Positions 26,770 through 35,648 of a DNA stretch of 64,000 nucleotides are shown here, piece by piece. The notes beneath the pieces were generated by a model that had not been told where the DNA came from, ran no database searches, and worked only from the letters and a program-made list of their open reading frames with translations. Positions within the stretch are counted from its first letter, which is position 1. Each line of letters begins with the position of its first letter. The DNA is taken from NCBI RefSeq assembly GCF_040566545.1, contig NZ_JBEWZI010000001.1, forward strand, positions 332,650 through 396,649, read 5' to 3'. Both the position numbers and the translations under genes were made by a program. This DNA is from Uliginosibacterium flavum (GTDB lineage: Bacteria > Pseudomonadota > Gammaproteobacteria > Burkholderiales > Rhodocyclaceae).

Positions 26770-28167
26770 ATGCTTTATTCCGCCAACGTGGGTGTGCGGC
26801 GACACGTGTTCGCCGACCTCAAGACCCTGCTCGCCAAGGCCAGCCCGCTGCGCTCCGGCGACCTGCTCGCCGGGGTCGCTGCGGCGTCCGAGGAAGAGCG
26901 CATGGCGGCCCGGATCGCGCTGGCGGACGTTCCGCTGGCGCGTTTCCTGCAAGAAGTGATCGTGCCCTACGAAGTGGATGAAGTCACCCGCATCATCATC
27001 GATGATCATGATGCGGGCGCCTTTGCGGCCGTGGCGGGACTCAGTGTCGGCGAGTTCCGCAACTGGCTACTGTCGGATGCGGCCGATGGCCTGGCGCTTG
27101 CCGCGCTGGCCCCCGGCCTCACGCCGGAGATGGTGGCGGCCGTCAGCAAACTGATGCGCAACCAGGATCTGATCCTCGTCGCCGCAAAATGCGAGGTCAT
27201 CACCCGCTTCCGCAACACCCTCGGCCTGCGCGGGCGGCTCGCCGTGCGCCTGCAACCGAATCACCCGACCGATGATGCGCGTGGCATCGCCGCCTCGATG
27301 CTCGATGGCCTGCTCTACGGCGCGGGCGACGCGGTGATCGGCATCAACCCGGCGAGCGACAGCCTGCCGGCCATTACCACCCTGCTGCACCTGATCGACG
27401 GCTTTCGCGAGCAGTACGAGGTGCCCACCCAGAGCTGCGTGCTGACCCACGTCACCAACACCATTCGCGCGATCGAAAAAGGCGCGCCGGTGGATCTGGT
27501 ATTCCAGTCGATTGGCGGCACCGAGGCCGTAAACAGCAGCTTCGGCGTCACGGCAGCCATCCTTGAGGAATCCATGCACGCTGCGCGCAGCCTGAAACGC
27601 GGCACGCTGGGTAACAACGTGATGTATTTCGAGACCGGCCAGGGCAGCGCGCTGTCGGCCAACGCACACCATGGCGCGGACCAGCAGACGCTGGAGGCAC
27701 GCGCCTACGGACTGGCACGACGCTACAAACCGCTGCTGGTCAATACCGTGGTCGGCTTCATCGGCCCGGAGTACCTTTATGACGGCAAGCAGATCATCCG
27801 CGCCGGCCTCGAAGACCATTTCTGCGGCAAGCTGCTGGGCCTGCCAATGGGCTGCGACATCTGTTACACCAACCATGCCGAGGCCGATCAGGACGACATG
27901 GACACCCTGCTCACCCTGCTGGGTGTGGCTGGCATCAACTTCATCATCGGCGTGCCCGGCGCGGATGACATCATGCTGAATTACCAGAGCACCTCTTTCC
28001 ACGACGCGCTCTACCTGCGCCGCGTGCTGAATCGCCGCCGCGCCCCCGAGTTCGAGGAATGGCTGGAGCGCATGGGTATCGCCGACTATCGCGGCGAGCT
28101 GCTCGCCCAGACCGAGCAGCAAGCACTGCTGGCGATGGCCGGCACGTCTTGGGGAGGCGCAGCATGA
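26770..28167 (+). CDS. eutB: Ethanolamine ammonia-lyase large subunit
   Basis: 465 aa, standard length. With EutC and adenosylcobalamin it splits ethanolamine into acetaldehyde and ammonia. Conserved blocks: LVAAKCEVITRFRNTLGLRGRL, RLQPNHPTDDARGIAASMLDGLLYGAGDAVIGINPASDS, VPTQSCVLTHVTNT, VDLVFQSIGGTEAVNSSFGV, MYFETGQGSALSANAHHGADQQTLEARAYG and GLPMGCDICYTNHAEADQDDMD. AGGAA is 4 nt before the ATG. The stop overlaps the eutC start (ATGA). No microcompartment shell genes are present, so this is the short eut operon type. Confidence 0.97.
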   Translation: MLYSANVGVRRHVFADLKTLLAKASPLRSGDLLAGVAAASEEERMAARIALADVPLARFLQEVIVPYEVDEVTRIIIDDHDAGAFAAVAGLSVGEFRNWLLSDAADGLALAALAPGLTPEMVAAVSKLMRNQDLILVAAKCEVITRFRNTLGLRGRLAVRLQPNHPTDDARGIAASMLDGLLYGAGDAVIGINPASDSLPAITTLLHLIDGFREQYEVPTQSCVLTHVTNTIRAIEKGAPVDLVFQSIGGTEAVNSSFGVTAAILEESMHAARSLKRGTLGNNVMYFETGQGSALSANAHHGADQQTLEARAYGLARRYKPLLVNTVVGFIGPEYLYDGKQIIRAGLEDHFCGKLLGLPMGCDICYTNHAEADQDDMDTLLTLLGVAGINFIIGVPGADDIMLNYQSTSFHDALYLRRVLNRRRAPEFEEWLERMGIADYRGELLAQTEQQALLAMAGTSWGGAA

Positions 28168-28955
28168 AGAACGAGCTTTGCACGCCGGACCCCTGGACAC
28201 GGCTGCGCAGCCTGACCAGCGCCCGCCTGGCACTCGGACGCTGCGGCGTGAGCCTGCCCACGGCCGAGATCCTGCATTTCGGCCTGGCGCATGCCCAGGC
28301 GCGCGACGCGGTGCATCAAGCGCTGGATGTCGAGGCACTGGCGCTGGCGCTCAAGCAGGCAGGTTTCTCAAGCATGAGCGTGGCCAGTCAGGCAGCGGAT
28401 CGCGGCACTTACCTGCGCCGCCCGGATATGGGCCGGCGCCTCGCCACGGCCAGCGCGGAACTGCTCTGGGAGGCGGCCCCGGCCCTACCCGTGCCGCTGG
28501 TTTTTGTAGTGGCCGACGGTCTCTCCTCACTCGCCACACGCAGCCACGCCCTGCCGCTGCTGCAGGCCCTGCTGCCGTATTTTCCGGATCTGCGTGACAC
28601 GCCGGTGGTGATTGCCACTCAGTCGCGCGTAGCGCTCGGTGACGAAATCGGCCAGTTACTTGGGGCCGAATTGGTCGTCGTGCTGATTGGCGAGCGCCCC
28701 GGCCTGTCCTCGCCGGACAGTCTGGGCATCTACCTCACGGGCGGGCCACGCGTCGGGCTCACCGATGACAAGCGCAACTGCATCTCCAACGTTCGTCCGC
28801 AAGGGCTGGCGTACGCGGAAGCCGCGCGCAAGCTCGCTTTCCTGATTTCTGGTGCGCGCAAGCTCGGCCGCACCGGCGTCGAACTCAAGGACGACAGCGA
28901 TGCGCCCGCCCTTGTCCACCGTGCAGATGCTGCGGAGCTTTCCAATGCCAACTGA
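28164..28955 (+). CDS. eutC: Ethanolamine ammonia-lyase small subunit
   Basis: 263 aa, usual length. Signatures: TSARLALGRCGVSLPT (residues 18-33), SQAADRGTYLRRPDMGRRL, VFVVADGLSSLATRSHAL, VVVLIGERPGLSSPDSLGIYLTGGPRVGLTDDKRNCISNVRPQGL. These build the cobalamin-contacting part of the lyase. It begins within the last codons of eutB (ATGA overlap) and is followed 70 nt later by a porin gene. No reactivase (eutA) is present in the window. Confidence 0.96.
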   Translation: MKNELCTPDPWTRLRSLTSARLALGRCGVSLPTAEILHFGLAHAQARDAVHQALDVEALALALKQAGFSSMSVASQAADRGTYLRRPDMGRRLATASAELLWEAAPALPVPLVFVVADGLSSLATRSHALPLLQALLPYFPDLRDTPVVIATQSRVALGDEIGQLLGAELVVVLIGERPGLSSPDSLGIYLTGGPRVGLTDDKRNCISNVRPQGLAYAEAARKLAFLISGARKLGRTGVELKDDSDAPALVHRADAAELSNAN

Positions 28956-29025
28956 CCCGTTTTTACCGCGCCCTTGTGCGTGCTTTTTCCAGTTTGTCCA
29001 ACCCCGTTTTTGACAGGAGAGAACC

Positions 29026-29889
29026 ATGATCAGCTTTGCAAAACGTAGTCTTCCCGCCGCTCTGGCCGTCCTCAGCCTGGGTCTGGCCCTGCCCGCACAC
29101 GCTGAAGAAGCCGCGCCAACGGCGCCCGCGCCCGCCTGGACCTTCCCCAGCAGCGTCGGCTTGGTCAGCGATTACATCTTCCGTGGTCAATCCCAGACTT
29201 GGGGCAAACCTGCCGTGCAACTCAGTCTTGAGGCCGATCATGCCTCCGGCCTCTACGGCGGCTTCTTCACCTCCAATGTTTCCGAGCACTGGCTGCCGGG
29301 CGCTTCTGCCGAAACGGATCTCTATGCAGGTTACCGCAACAAGATCGCCGACACCGTCGGCTATGACGTGGGCGTGATTTACTACGCTTACCCGGGCGCC
29401 AACTGGAAGGATTCCGCCTTCTCCGGTTACAACGATTCAAACAGCCTCAACACCGCCGAAGCCTATGTCTCGCTGAGCTACAACTGGATCAGCTTCAAGA
29501 CCGGTCGCACCCTGACCGAATACTTCGGCTGGAGCACCAACAACTCCCCGACGGGGGGCGGCTTTGCGGGCGACGCAGACGCAGGCGTGACCGGCAGCAC
29601 GCGTGGCTCCTATTTTTACGAGTTGAACGCCAGCTACGACGTGGCCGAAGGCTGGAACCTAAACGGCCAGCTTGGCCATCAGGTGATCGCCAACGCAACC
29701 GGACTGGACATCACCTATTACAAAGCAGGTGTCACCAAATCCCTACCCCAAGGCTGGTCGGTCGGTCTGGCTTACTACGGCTCCAACGAACCGGATGCCT
29801 ACAAGGGCTTCCTGAGCCTGGCCAACACCACCTCAAGCTCCAACATCGCCAAGGACAAGACCGTCCTGAGCCTGAGCAAGACCTTCTGA
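29026..29889 (+). CDS. TorF-family putative porin
   Basis: 287 aa. Signal peptide MISFAKRSLPAALAVLSLGLALPAHA, then an outer-membrane barrel of the TorF/Gcw_chp type: SVGLVSDYIFRGQSQTWGKPAVQLSLEADH (family hallmark SDYxFRG), many alternating Y/W strands, and a C-terminal Phe (LSLSKTF) for BAM recognition. GGAG lies 8 nt before the ATG. It follows eutC by 70 nt and has the operon terminator after it, so it is likely co-transcribed and may be the outer-membrane entry route for ethanolamine (inference). Confidence 0.85.
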   Translation: MISFAKRSLPAALAVLSLGLALPAHAEEAAPTAPAPAWTFPSSVGLVSDYIFRGQSQTWGKPAVQLSLEADHASGLYGGFFTSNVSEHWLPGASAETDLYAGYRNKIADTVGYDVGVIYYAYPGANWKDSAFSGYNDSNSLNTAEAYVSLSYNWISFKTGRTLTEYFGWSTNNSPTGGGFAGDADAGVTGSTRGSYFYELNASYDVAEGWNLNGQLGHQVIANATGLDITYYKAGVTKSLPQGWSVGLAYYGSNEPDAYKGFLSLANTTSSSNIAKDKTVLSLSKTF

Positions 29890-29920
29890 GCCTTCTGAAC
29901 GAGAAGAGCAGTGCAGCACG

Positions 29921-29952
29921 CGAGGCCATCCCGGCATGCCGGGATGGCCTCG
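29921..29952 (+). terminator. Terminator of the eut operon
   Basis: A 32-bp perfect palindrome, left arm CGAGGCCATCCCGGCA, followed by TCATTTTCC. It lies 31 nt past the porin stop codon. Confidence 0.75.
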
Positions 29953-30040
29953 TCATTTTCCAAGGGCTTCGACCGACGCGAGCTCTTCAGGCGACTGACG
30001 GAATCGCTTTGCCTTCCGCCCTAAGCCATCACACAACATG

Positions 30041-30118
30041 CCCGAAGACCCGCACCCCGCTTGCGTCTACGAGGCGCACCCCGAAGAGCCTTACTGCATG
30101 CGGCTCTTCAAGCACACG
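30041..30118. repeat. Dispersed GAAGAGCC palindrome
   Basis: CCCGAAGACCCGCACCCCGC, then CCCGAAGAGCCTTACTGCAT and GCGGCTCTTCAAGCACACGCC. It is nearly the same as the copy at 22461-22540 (shared CCCGAAGACCCGCACCCC). The rest of the 448-bp gap 29890-30337 holds the eut terminator and the copA promoter. Confidence 0.8.
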
Positions 30119-30276
30119 CCGTACATGGTTGGCCCCTGCTTGTGATTCGCTTGAAACGCACCTTCAGCTTTGCAATCGGCGTAGCCGCTCAAAGCGCCCC
30201 GCTGATTCAAATCTGATCTGATTAATACCCGCTGTAGCAATCAAAGGAATGTGCTTCAACCCACCGACAGGAAGTC

Positions 30277-30307
30277 TTGACCCTGCCACGATGGGAGACA
30301 ATAAAGT
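30277..30307 (+). promoter_or_regulatory. CueR-type copper-responsive promoter of copA
   Basis: TTGACC (-35) and TAAAGT (-10) are separated by exactly 19 bp, the lengthened spacer typical of MerR-family promoters. The spacer CTGCCACGATGGGAGACAA contains an imperfect dyad (CTGCCA-cg-ATGGGA) like CueR/HmrR operators. The copA ATG lies 31 nt downstream. Confidence 0.75.
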
Positions 30308-30337
30308 AAAACTGTCTCGCCACTCCGGACTCCCGCC

Positions 30338-32719
30338 ATGAACGCGCCCGCCCCTGCTCCTGCTTCTGTTCATTTCTCACTCCCCATCGAAGGCATGACC
30401 TGCGCGAGCTGCTCAACGCGGCTGGAGAAAATGCTGCGCGCCACGCCCGGCGTGGCTGAGGCCACGGTGAATCTGGCCAGCGAGCGGGCCAGTGTGAGTG
30501 GCGAAGTGGCGCTGGAGGCGGTGCTCGCCACCATCACCCGCGCCGGTTTCGAAGTGCCCGAGCGCACGCTGGATCTGAACGTACTCGGCATGACCTGCGC
30601 GAGCTGCGTCGGCCGCGTCGAGAAAGCCTTGCTGAAGGTAGCGGGCGTGAGCGCGGCGGACGTGAATCTGGCGACTGAATCGGCGCGCGTACATACCCGG
30701 CTGGATGCTGATCCCGCCCCCCTGCTGGCAGCCTTGCTGCGCGCGGGTTTCGACGGCAGTGTGCGCGAGAACGCCGCTGAAAGCGACTCTTCAGATGGCC
30801 TGTCTGCGAAGCAAAGCTGGGAGCGGCTCGCGCTGGTCCTCAGTATTGCGCTGAGCCTGCCGCTGGTGCTGCCGATGCTGGGCGAGTTGTGGGGCGCGCA
30901 CTGGATGCTGCCGGGCTGGCTGCAACTGGCGCTGGCCACACCGGTGCAGTTCGTCTTCGGCGCGCGTTTCTATCGGGCGGGCTGGAAAGCTTTGCGCGCG
31001 GGCAGCGGCAACATGGATCTGCTGGTGGCGCTGGGCACCAGCGCGGCCTACGGCCTGAGCCTGTACCAGTGGCTCGCTGGCGGCATGCATCTGTACTTCG
31101 AGGCGGCTGCCGTGGTGATCACGCTGGTGCAGCTCGGCAAGTGGCTGGAGAGCCGCGCCAAGCGCCAGACCACCGCCGCGATCCGCGCGCTGCAGGCGCT
31201 GCGACCGGCAACCGCGCGAGTGCGCTCAGCGGATGGCGAAAAGGAAATCCCCATCGGCCAGCTCCGCGTCAATGACATCGTGATCGTGCGCCCCGGCGAG
31301 CGCATCGCGGCTGATGGCGTGCTGATCGAAGGCGAATCGCACATCGACGAGGCACTGATCACCGGCGAGAGCCTGCCGGTCGCCAAATCGCCCGGCGCGG
31401 TGCTGATTGGTGGCAGCGTGAATGGCGAAGGCCTGATCGCGCTGCGCACCACGGCAGTCGGCGCGCAAACCGCACTGGCGCGCATCATCGAACTGGTAGA
31501 AAACGCTCAGGCCAAGAAGGCGCCGATCCAGCACCTCGTCGATCAGGTCGCGGCAGTGTTCGTGCCGGTGGTGCTGGTGATCGCGCTCGCCACCCTGCTC
31601 GGCTGGGGTTTTGCGGCCGGCGACTGGCAGCAGGCCATTCTCAACGCGGTGGCCGTGCTGGTCATCGCCTGCCCCTGCGCGCTGGGGCTGGCCACGCCCA
31701 CGGCGATCATGGCGGGCACGGGCGTGGCGGCCAAGCACGGCATCCTGATCCGCGACGCCGAGGCACTGGAGATCGCCCACCGCGTGCAGGTGGTGGCCTT
31801 CGACAAGACCGGTACGCTGACGCTTGGCAAACCGACACTGGCGGCCATCGAATCTGACTGCGACGATGCACTTGCCATCGCTGCGGCATTGCAGGCCGGC
31901 AGCGAGCATCCGCTGGCGCATGCCGTCGTCCTTGCGGCAAAAGATCTCACGCTACCGACCGCCAGCGGTGTTAAGGCCGAAGCCGGGCGCGGCATTCGCG
32001 GCAGCATTGGCGCCCGCGACTACGCGCTGGGCAGCCTGCGCTGGATGGAGGAGCTGGGCTTCAAGCGTGAAGAGCTGACAGTGCAAGCCGCAGTACATCA
32101 GGCGCAGGGTCACACCGCTTCCTGGCTGGCTGACATCACTGAAACGCCCAAACTGCTCGCCCTGCTCGCCTTTGGTGACCAGCCTCGCGCGGAGGCACGT
32201 GATGCCGTCGCTGCACTCAAAGCCGCCGGCATCCGTCCGGTATTACTGACTGGCGACCATGCCACCTCGGCGGCCGCCATCGCCCAGCAACTCGGCATCA
32301 AGGATGTGCGCGCCGAGGTGCTGCCGGCCGACAAGGCGCGCATCGTAGGGGAGTTGCGTGAAGCCTATGGCACAGTCGCCATGGTCGGCGACGGCATCAA
32401 CGACGCCCCCGCACTGGCCGCCGCCGATGTCGGCATCGCGATGGGCAGCGGCACCGATGTGGCCATGGGCGCAGCCGGCATCACGCTGATGCAGGCCGAC
32501 CCGCGCCGGGTGATGGACGCCATCGACATCTCGCGCCGCACCACGACAAAGATCCGCCAGAACCTTTTCTGGGCCTTCATCTACAACCTGATCGGCATTC
32601 CGCTGGCGGCCGCGGGCTTGCTGAACCCGGTGATTGCCGGTGCGGCGATGGCCTTTTCCAGCGTCAGCGTGGTCACGAATGCATTACTGCTGAAGCGCTG
32701 GCATGGCCGACGCTTCTGA
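30338..32719 (+). CDS. copA: Copper-exporting P1B-type ATPase
   Basis: 793 aa. Two N-terminal HMA domains with GMTCASC (Cys at 22/25 and 87/90), eight membrane segments, the ion-binding CPC motif in VLVIACPCALGLATPTA (about residue 445), the actuator loop ITGESLPV, the phosphorylation motif DKTGTLT (about 489), the HP motif in GSEHPLAHAV and the hinge MVGDGINDAPALAAADVGIAMGSGTD. All catalytic residues seem intact. It pumps Cu(I) from the cytosol to the periplasm. A CueR-type promoter lies just upstream, and cueR itself is 2.2 kb downstream beyond a chemoreceptor gene. Confidence 0.97.
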   Translation: MNAPAPAPASVHFSLPIEGMTCASCSTRLEKMLRATPGVAEATVNLASERASVSGEVALEAVLATITRAGFEVPERTLDLNVLGMTCASCVGRVEKALLKVAGVSAADVNLATESARVHTRLDADPAPLLAALLRAGFDGSVRENAAESDSSDGLSAKQSWERLALVLSIALSLPLVLPMLGELWGAHWMLPGWLQLALATPVQFVFGARFYRAGWKALRAGSGNMDLLVALGTSAAYGLSLYQWLAGGMHLYFEAAAVVITLVQLGKWLESRAKRQTTAAIRALQALRPATARVRSADGEKEIPIGQLRVNDIVIVRPGERIAADGVLIEGESHIDEALITGESLPVAKSPGAVLIGGSVNGEGLIALRTTAVGAQTALARIIELVENAQAKKAPIQHLVDQVAAVFVPVVLVIALATLLGWGFAAGDWQQAILNAVAVLVIACPCALGLATPTAIMAGTGVAAKHGILIRDAEALEIAHRVQVVAFDKTGTLTLGKPTLAAIESDCDDALAIAAALQAGSEHPLAHAVVLAAKDLTLPTASGVKAEAGRGIRGSIGARDYALGSLRWMEELGFKREELTVQAAVHQAQGHTASWLADITETPKLLALLAFGDQPRAEARDAVAALKAAGIRPVLLTGDHATSAAAIAQQLGIKDVRAEVLPADKARIVGELREAYGTVAMVGDGINDAPALAAADVGIAMGSGTDVAMGAAGITLMQADPRRVMDAIDISRRTTTKIRQNLFWAFIYNLIGIPLAAAGLLNPVIAGAAMAFSSVSVVTNALLLKRWHGRRF

Positions 32720-32848
32720 TCGACCATTCGGGCAGAGGGCTCCAGCGATCTGATCGGCGTGCCGCAAACAGGGAAGTAGCCACCAATGTCCAGACATTGG
32801 CCGACCGCCACCCGACAAGCGCCGGCCCGATAAACGGAAGACTCCGTC

Positions 32849-34846
32849 ATGATCCGTCACGCCTCAATCCGCACCCGTTTTGCCGACCTGTCCATCGCCA
32901 CCCGTCTGAGCTTGCTCACGGTCGGCCTGCTGGTACTGATTTTCGGCATCGCCGGCAGCTATCTGTGCAGCCAGCTATCCAGCCGCATGCAGACCAGTGC
33001 CACGACTGCGCTGCAAGTGGCCAACCAACGCATCGTCGACATGGTCGAGGTGTACGCTGTCAGCTTGGAAAACACGGCCACCCAGCTCGGCGCCGAATTC
33101 GTTTCGCGCCTGGGCAGTGCCGTGCCGGAAACCATGCGCCAGAGCAGCGTGAAAGCGGATCACAGCAAGGCTGCCGCGCTGATCGACAGCTTCAGCGCCG
33201 CCTCAGGCGCGGTTGCCACGCTGTTTGTGCGCGAAGGCGATGACTTCACCCGCGTTGCCACCTCGCTGCAAGACGCCAACGGCAAACGTGCCACCGGCAC
33301 CCAACTCGACCACAAGCACCCGGCGTATGACTTGATGCAGGCCGGCAAGCCCTACACCGGGCGCGCCAAGCTCTTCGGCCGCGACTACGTCGTGCGTTAT
33401 CTACCCTTGCTGGAAAACGGTAAGGTCATCGGCATCGGCTTCATCGGCATCGATTTCACCGAGGGGCTGGCCACGTTGAAGCAGAAGATCCGCGACCTCC
33501 GCATCGGCGAGACCGGCCACGTCTTCGTGCTGGAAAGCAGTGGTGCCGATGCGGGCAAGGCCGTGGTGCACCCTGAGGCCGAGGGCAAAAGCCTGCTGGA
33601 TCTGAAATCGACGGATGACAAGTCAGTCATTCGCCAGATGCTGGAACAGAAAACCGGCGCCTTCACCTGGAACGAGAAAACCACACAAGGCCAGAGCCGG
33701 GAAAAACTCAGCGTGTTCGGCAGCTTCCCCCACTGGAACTGGCTGATCGTCTCGGACGGCTTCGTCGAGGAATTCACGCGCGATGCGCGTAGCGTGCAGA
33801 CCATGCTCATTGTCGCGGTGCTGCTGATCGCCGTGCTGATTGCGGCCAGCACTGCACTGATGGGGCGGCTCTGGATCAGCCAGCCTCTGGATGAGGCGGT
33901 ACGGGTCTTCGAAAAAATTGCGGCGGGCGACCTGACCGTACGCGTAGAAGCGCGCAGTCACGATGAAGTCGGCAAGCTCATGATCGCCATGCACGCCATG
34001 ACGGGCAAACTCGCCGAGATCATCGCCGAGGTGCGCAGTGCCGCCGACAGCCTGACCGGCGCCTCCGGCCAGATCAGCGCCACCTCGCAATCCCTGTCGC
34101 AATCGTCCAGCGAGCAGGCCGCCAGCGTGGAACAGACCTCCGCCTCGATGGAACAGATGAGCAGCTCGGTCACCCAGAACGCCGACAACGCTCGCATCAC
34201 CGACAGTATGGCAGTCCAGGCGGCCCGCGAAGCCGGCGATGGCGGCAAAGCCGTCGGGCAAACCGTACACGCGATGAAACAGATCGCCGCCAGGATCAAC
34301 ATCATTGATGACATCGCCTACCAGACCAATCTGCTGGCGCTGAACGCGGCGATTGAAGCCGCCCGCGCTGGTGAGCAGGGCAAGGGTTTCGCCGTGGTGG
34401 CCGCAGAGGTGCGCAAACTCGCCGAACGCAGCCAGGTGGCCGCACAGGAGATTGGCGAACTGGCCGGCAGCAGCGTGAGCATGGCCGAGCGGGCGGGCAC
34501 ACTGCTCGACACCATCGTGCCCGCCATCCAGAAAACCGCGGAACTGGTACAGGAAATCGCCGCGGCCTCAACGGAACAATCCACTGGCGTCGGCCAGATC
34601 AACACCGCACTGGGCCAGCTCTCGCAGCTGACCCAGCAGAACGCCTCGGCCTCCGAAGAGCTCGCCGCCACTGCCGAGCAAATGAGCGGGCAGGCCGAGC
34701 AACTGCAGCAGCTGATGGACTTCTTCAAGCTGGCAGGCTCAAGAGCCGCAGCGGGCGGCTCTCTTCACGGCAACAGCCCGGAGAGCGCCAACCGACGAGG
34801 CTCTTCAGGCATCGCGCCAGAGCGCGGTGGTTTCGTGCGCTACTGA
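32849..34846 (+). CDS. Methyl-accepting chemotaxis protein with periplasmic Cache-type domain
   Basis: 665 aa. TM1 about 22-45; periplasmic sensor about 46-312 of the sCache/Cache_3-Cache_2 type (FVREGDDFTRVATSLQDANGKRATGTQLD, KLFGRDYVVRYLPLLENGKVIGIGFIGID); TM2 about 313-336; HAMP about 337-390; signalling domain with the conserved tip INIIDDIAYQTNLLALNAAIEAARAGEQGKGFAVVAAEVRKLAERS. The ligand is unknown. The last about 35 residues (AGSRAAAGG...FVRY) are encoded by a copy of the dispersed palindrome and replace any usual CheR-tether pentapeptide. It lies between copA and cueR without obvious link to copper. Confidence 0.92.
   Translation: MIRHASIRTRFADLSIATRLSLLTVGLLVLIFGIAGSYLCSQLSSRMQTSATTALQVANQRIVDMVEVYAVSLENTATQLGAEFVSRLGSAVPETMRQSSVKADHSKAAALIDSFSAASGAVATLFVREGDDFTRVATSLQDANGKRATGTQLDHKHPAYDLMQAGKPYTGRAKLFGRDYVVRYLPLLENGKVIGIGFIGIDFTEGLATLKQKIRDLRIGETGHVFVLESSGADAGKAVVHPEAEGKSLLDLKSTDDKSVIRQMLEQKTGAFTWNEKTTQGQSREKLSVFGSFPHWNWLIVSDGFVEEFTRDARSVQTMLIVAVLLIAVLIAASTALMGRLWISQPLDEAVRVFEKIAAGDLTVRVEARSHDEVGKLMIAMHAMTGKLAEIIAEVRSAADSLTGASGQISATSQSLSQSSSEQAASVEQTSASMEQMSSSVTQNADNARITDSMAVQAAREAGDGGKAVGQTVHAMKQIAARINIIDDIAYQTNLLALNAAIEAARAGEQGKGFAVVAAEVRKLAERSQVAAQEIGELAGSSVSMAERAGTLLDTIVPAIQKTAELVQEIAAASTEQSTGVGQINTALGQLSQLTQQNASASEELAATAEQMSGQAEQLQQLMDFFKLAGSRAAAGGSLHGNSPESANRRGSSGIAPERGGFVRY
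34735..34815. repeat. Dispersed GAAGAGCC palindrome inside the chemoreceptor gene
   Basis: GGCTCAAGAGCCGCAGCGGGC, GGCTCTCTTCACGGC and CGAGGCTCTTCAGGCATCGC, the same half-sites as in intergenic copies, but in frame with the 3' end of the MCP coding region (residues about 629-655). Confidence 0.75.
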
Positions 34847-34900
34847 CACGCGCTGGCGAGGCAGCGTTAAAATCGGCACTCACCTTGCCGGAATCACGCC

Positions 34901-35338
34901 ATGCCCGTCCCGCTTGAACACGCCGACGCCCTCGAGGCCGGCTTCGTAGACATCGGCGCCGCCTCGGCCGCCAGCGGCGTATCGATCAAAATGATCCGCC
35001 ATTACGAAGAACTCGGCCTGCTGGGCGCCGTGCCGCGCACCGCCGCCAATTACCGCGTGTATGCCGCGCAGCACGTCCACACCCTGCGTTTCATCCTGCG
35101 CAGCCGCAAACTCGGCTTCTCGATGGACGAGATCCGCACCCTGCTCGGCCTATGGCAGGATCGCCAGCGCTCCAGCGCCGCCGTCAAACAGATCGCCGCA
35201 AGCCACATTGCCGAGCTGGAAGCGCGCATTGCCGAGTTGCAAGGCATGGTCGACACCCTCAGCCAGCTCACCGCCTGCTGCGCCGGCGACGCCCGCCCGG
35301 ACTGCCCGATTCTGGCGGATCTGGCGGGGCAAAGTTAA
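34901..35338 (+). CDS. cueR: MerR-family copper-responsive regulator, CueR/HmrR-like
   Basis: 145 aa. N-terminal winged helix FVDIGAASAASGVSIKMIRHYEELGLL and AANYRVYAAQHVHTLRFILRSRKLGFSMDEIRTLLGLW, then a dimerisation helix and the metal loop CCAGDARPDCPIL. The Cys-x7-Cys spacing (second Cys of CC to the Cys of DCP) is that of CueR, which binds Cu(I)/Ag(I)/Au(I). The N-terminus is 12 residues longer than E. coli CueR. Target is likely the 19-bp-spacer promoter before copA (30277-30307); the gene is in the same direction but separated from copA by the chemoreceptor. Confidence 0.9.
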   Translation: MPVPLEHADALEAGFVDIGAASAASGVSIKMIRHYEELGLLGAVPRTAANYRVYAAQHVHTLRFILRSRKLGFSMDEIRTLLGLWQDRQRSSAAVKQIAASHIAELEARIAELQGMVDTLSQLTACCAGDARPDCPILADLAGQS

Positions 35339-35378
35339 ACACCGCCCCAATCAAACTCGGCACTCTCGCTTGATTTTC

Positions 35379-35483
35379 GTAGGACGGACGAGCAAAGCGA
35401 ATTCTGCCAACGATCTGCAGGATCGCCTCACGCCACGCCGCAAAACCCCATACGCAGGAATTCGCTGCGCTCGTCCGCCCTAC
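35379..35483. repeat. GTAGGACGGACGAG inverted-repeat element
   Basis: Ends 35379-35404 and 35458-35483 are complementary at 23 of 26 positions (GTAGGACGGACGAG...GAATTC at the left). The 53-bp centre has no gene. A diverged relative lies at 12331-12450. It is MITE-like in shape. Confidence 0.75.
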
Positions 35484-35500
35484 GGTTTCGGCATGATCGC

Positions 35501-35575
35501 AGAGCCTCGCCCATATTGCCTCTGCAACGCGACTACCCGAAGACCCAATACAGGCAAGGCTCTGCAAGCATGCCC
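35501..35575. repeat. Dispersed GAAGAGCC palindrome
   Basis: AGAGCCTCGCCCATATTGCC, CCCGAAGACCCAATACAGGC and AAGGCTCTGCAAGCATGCCC. The last string is shared with the heptamer-bounded units at 581-750 and 36529-36810. Confidence 0.7.
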
Positions 35576-35603
35576 TGTAGAGACTGCCCTCGACTTGATC
35601 GGG

Positions 35604-35648
35604 GGAGCGGCTTTAGCCGCGAATGCTCTTCGCGGCTAAAGCCGCTCC
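35604..35648. repeat. REP-like 20-bp perfect hairpin
   Basis: GGAGCGGCTTTAGCCGCGAA and its exact complement around a 5-nt loop TGCTC, followed by TAC. It closely resembles REP sequences of pseudomonads and xanthomonads (GTAGGAGCGGCTTTAGCCGC). It is the only copy in the window. Confidence 0.8.
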
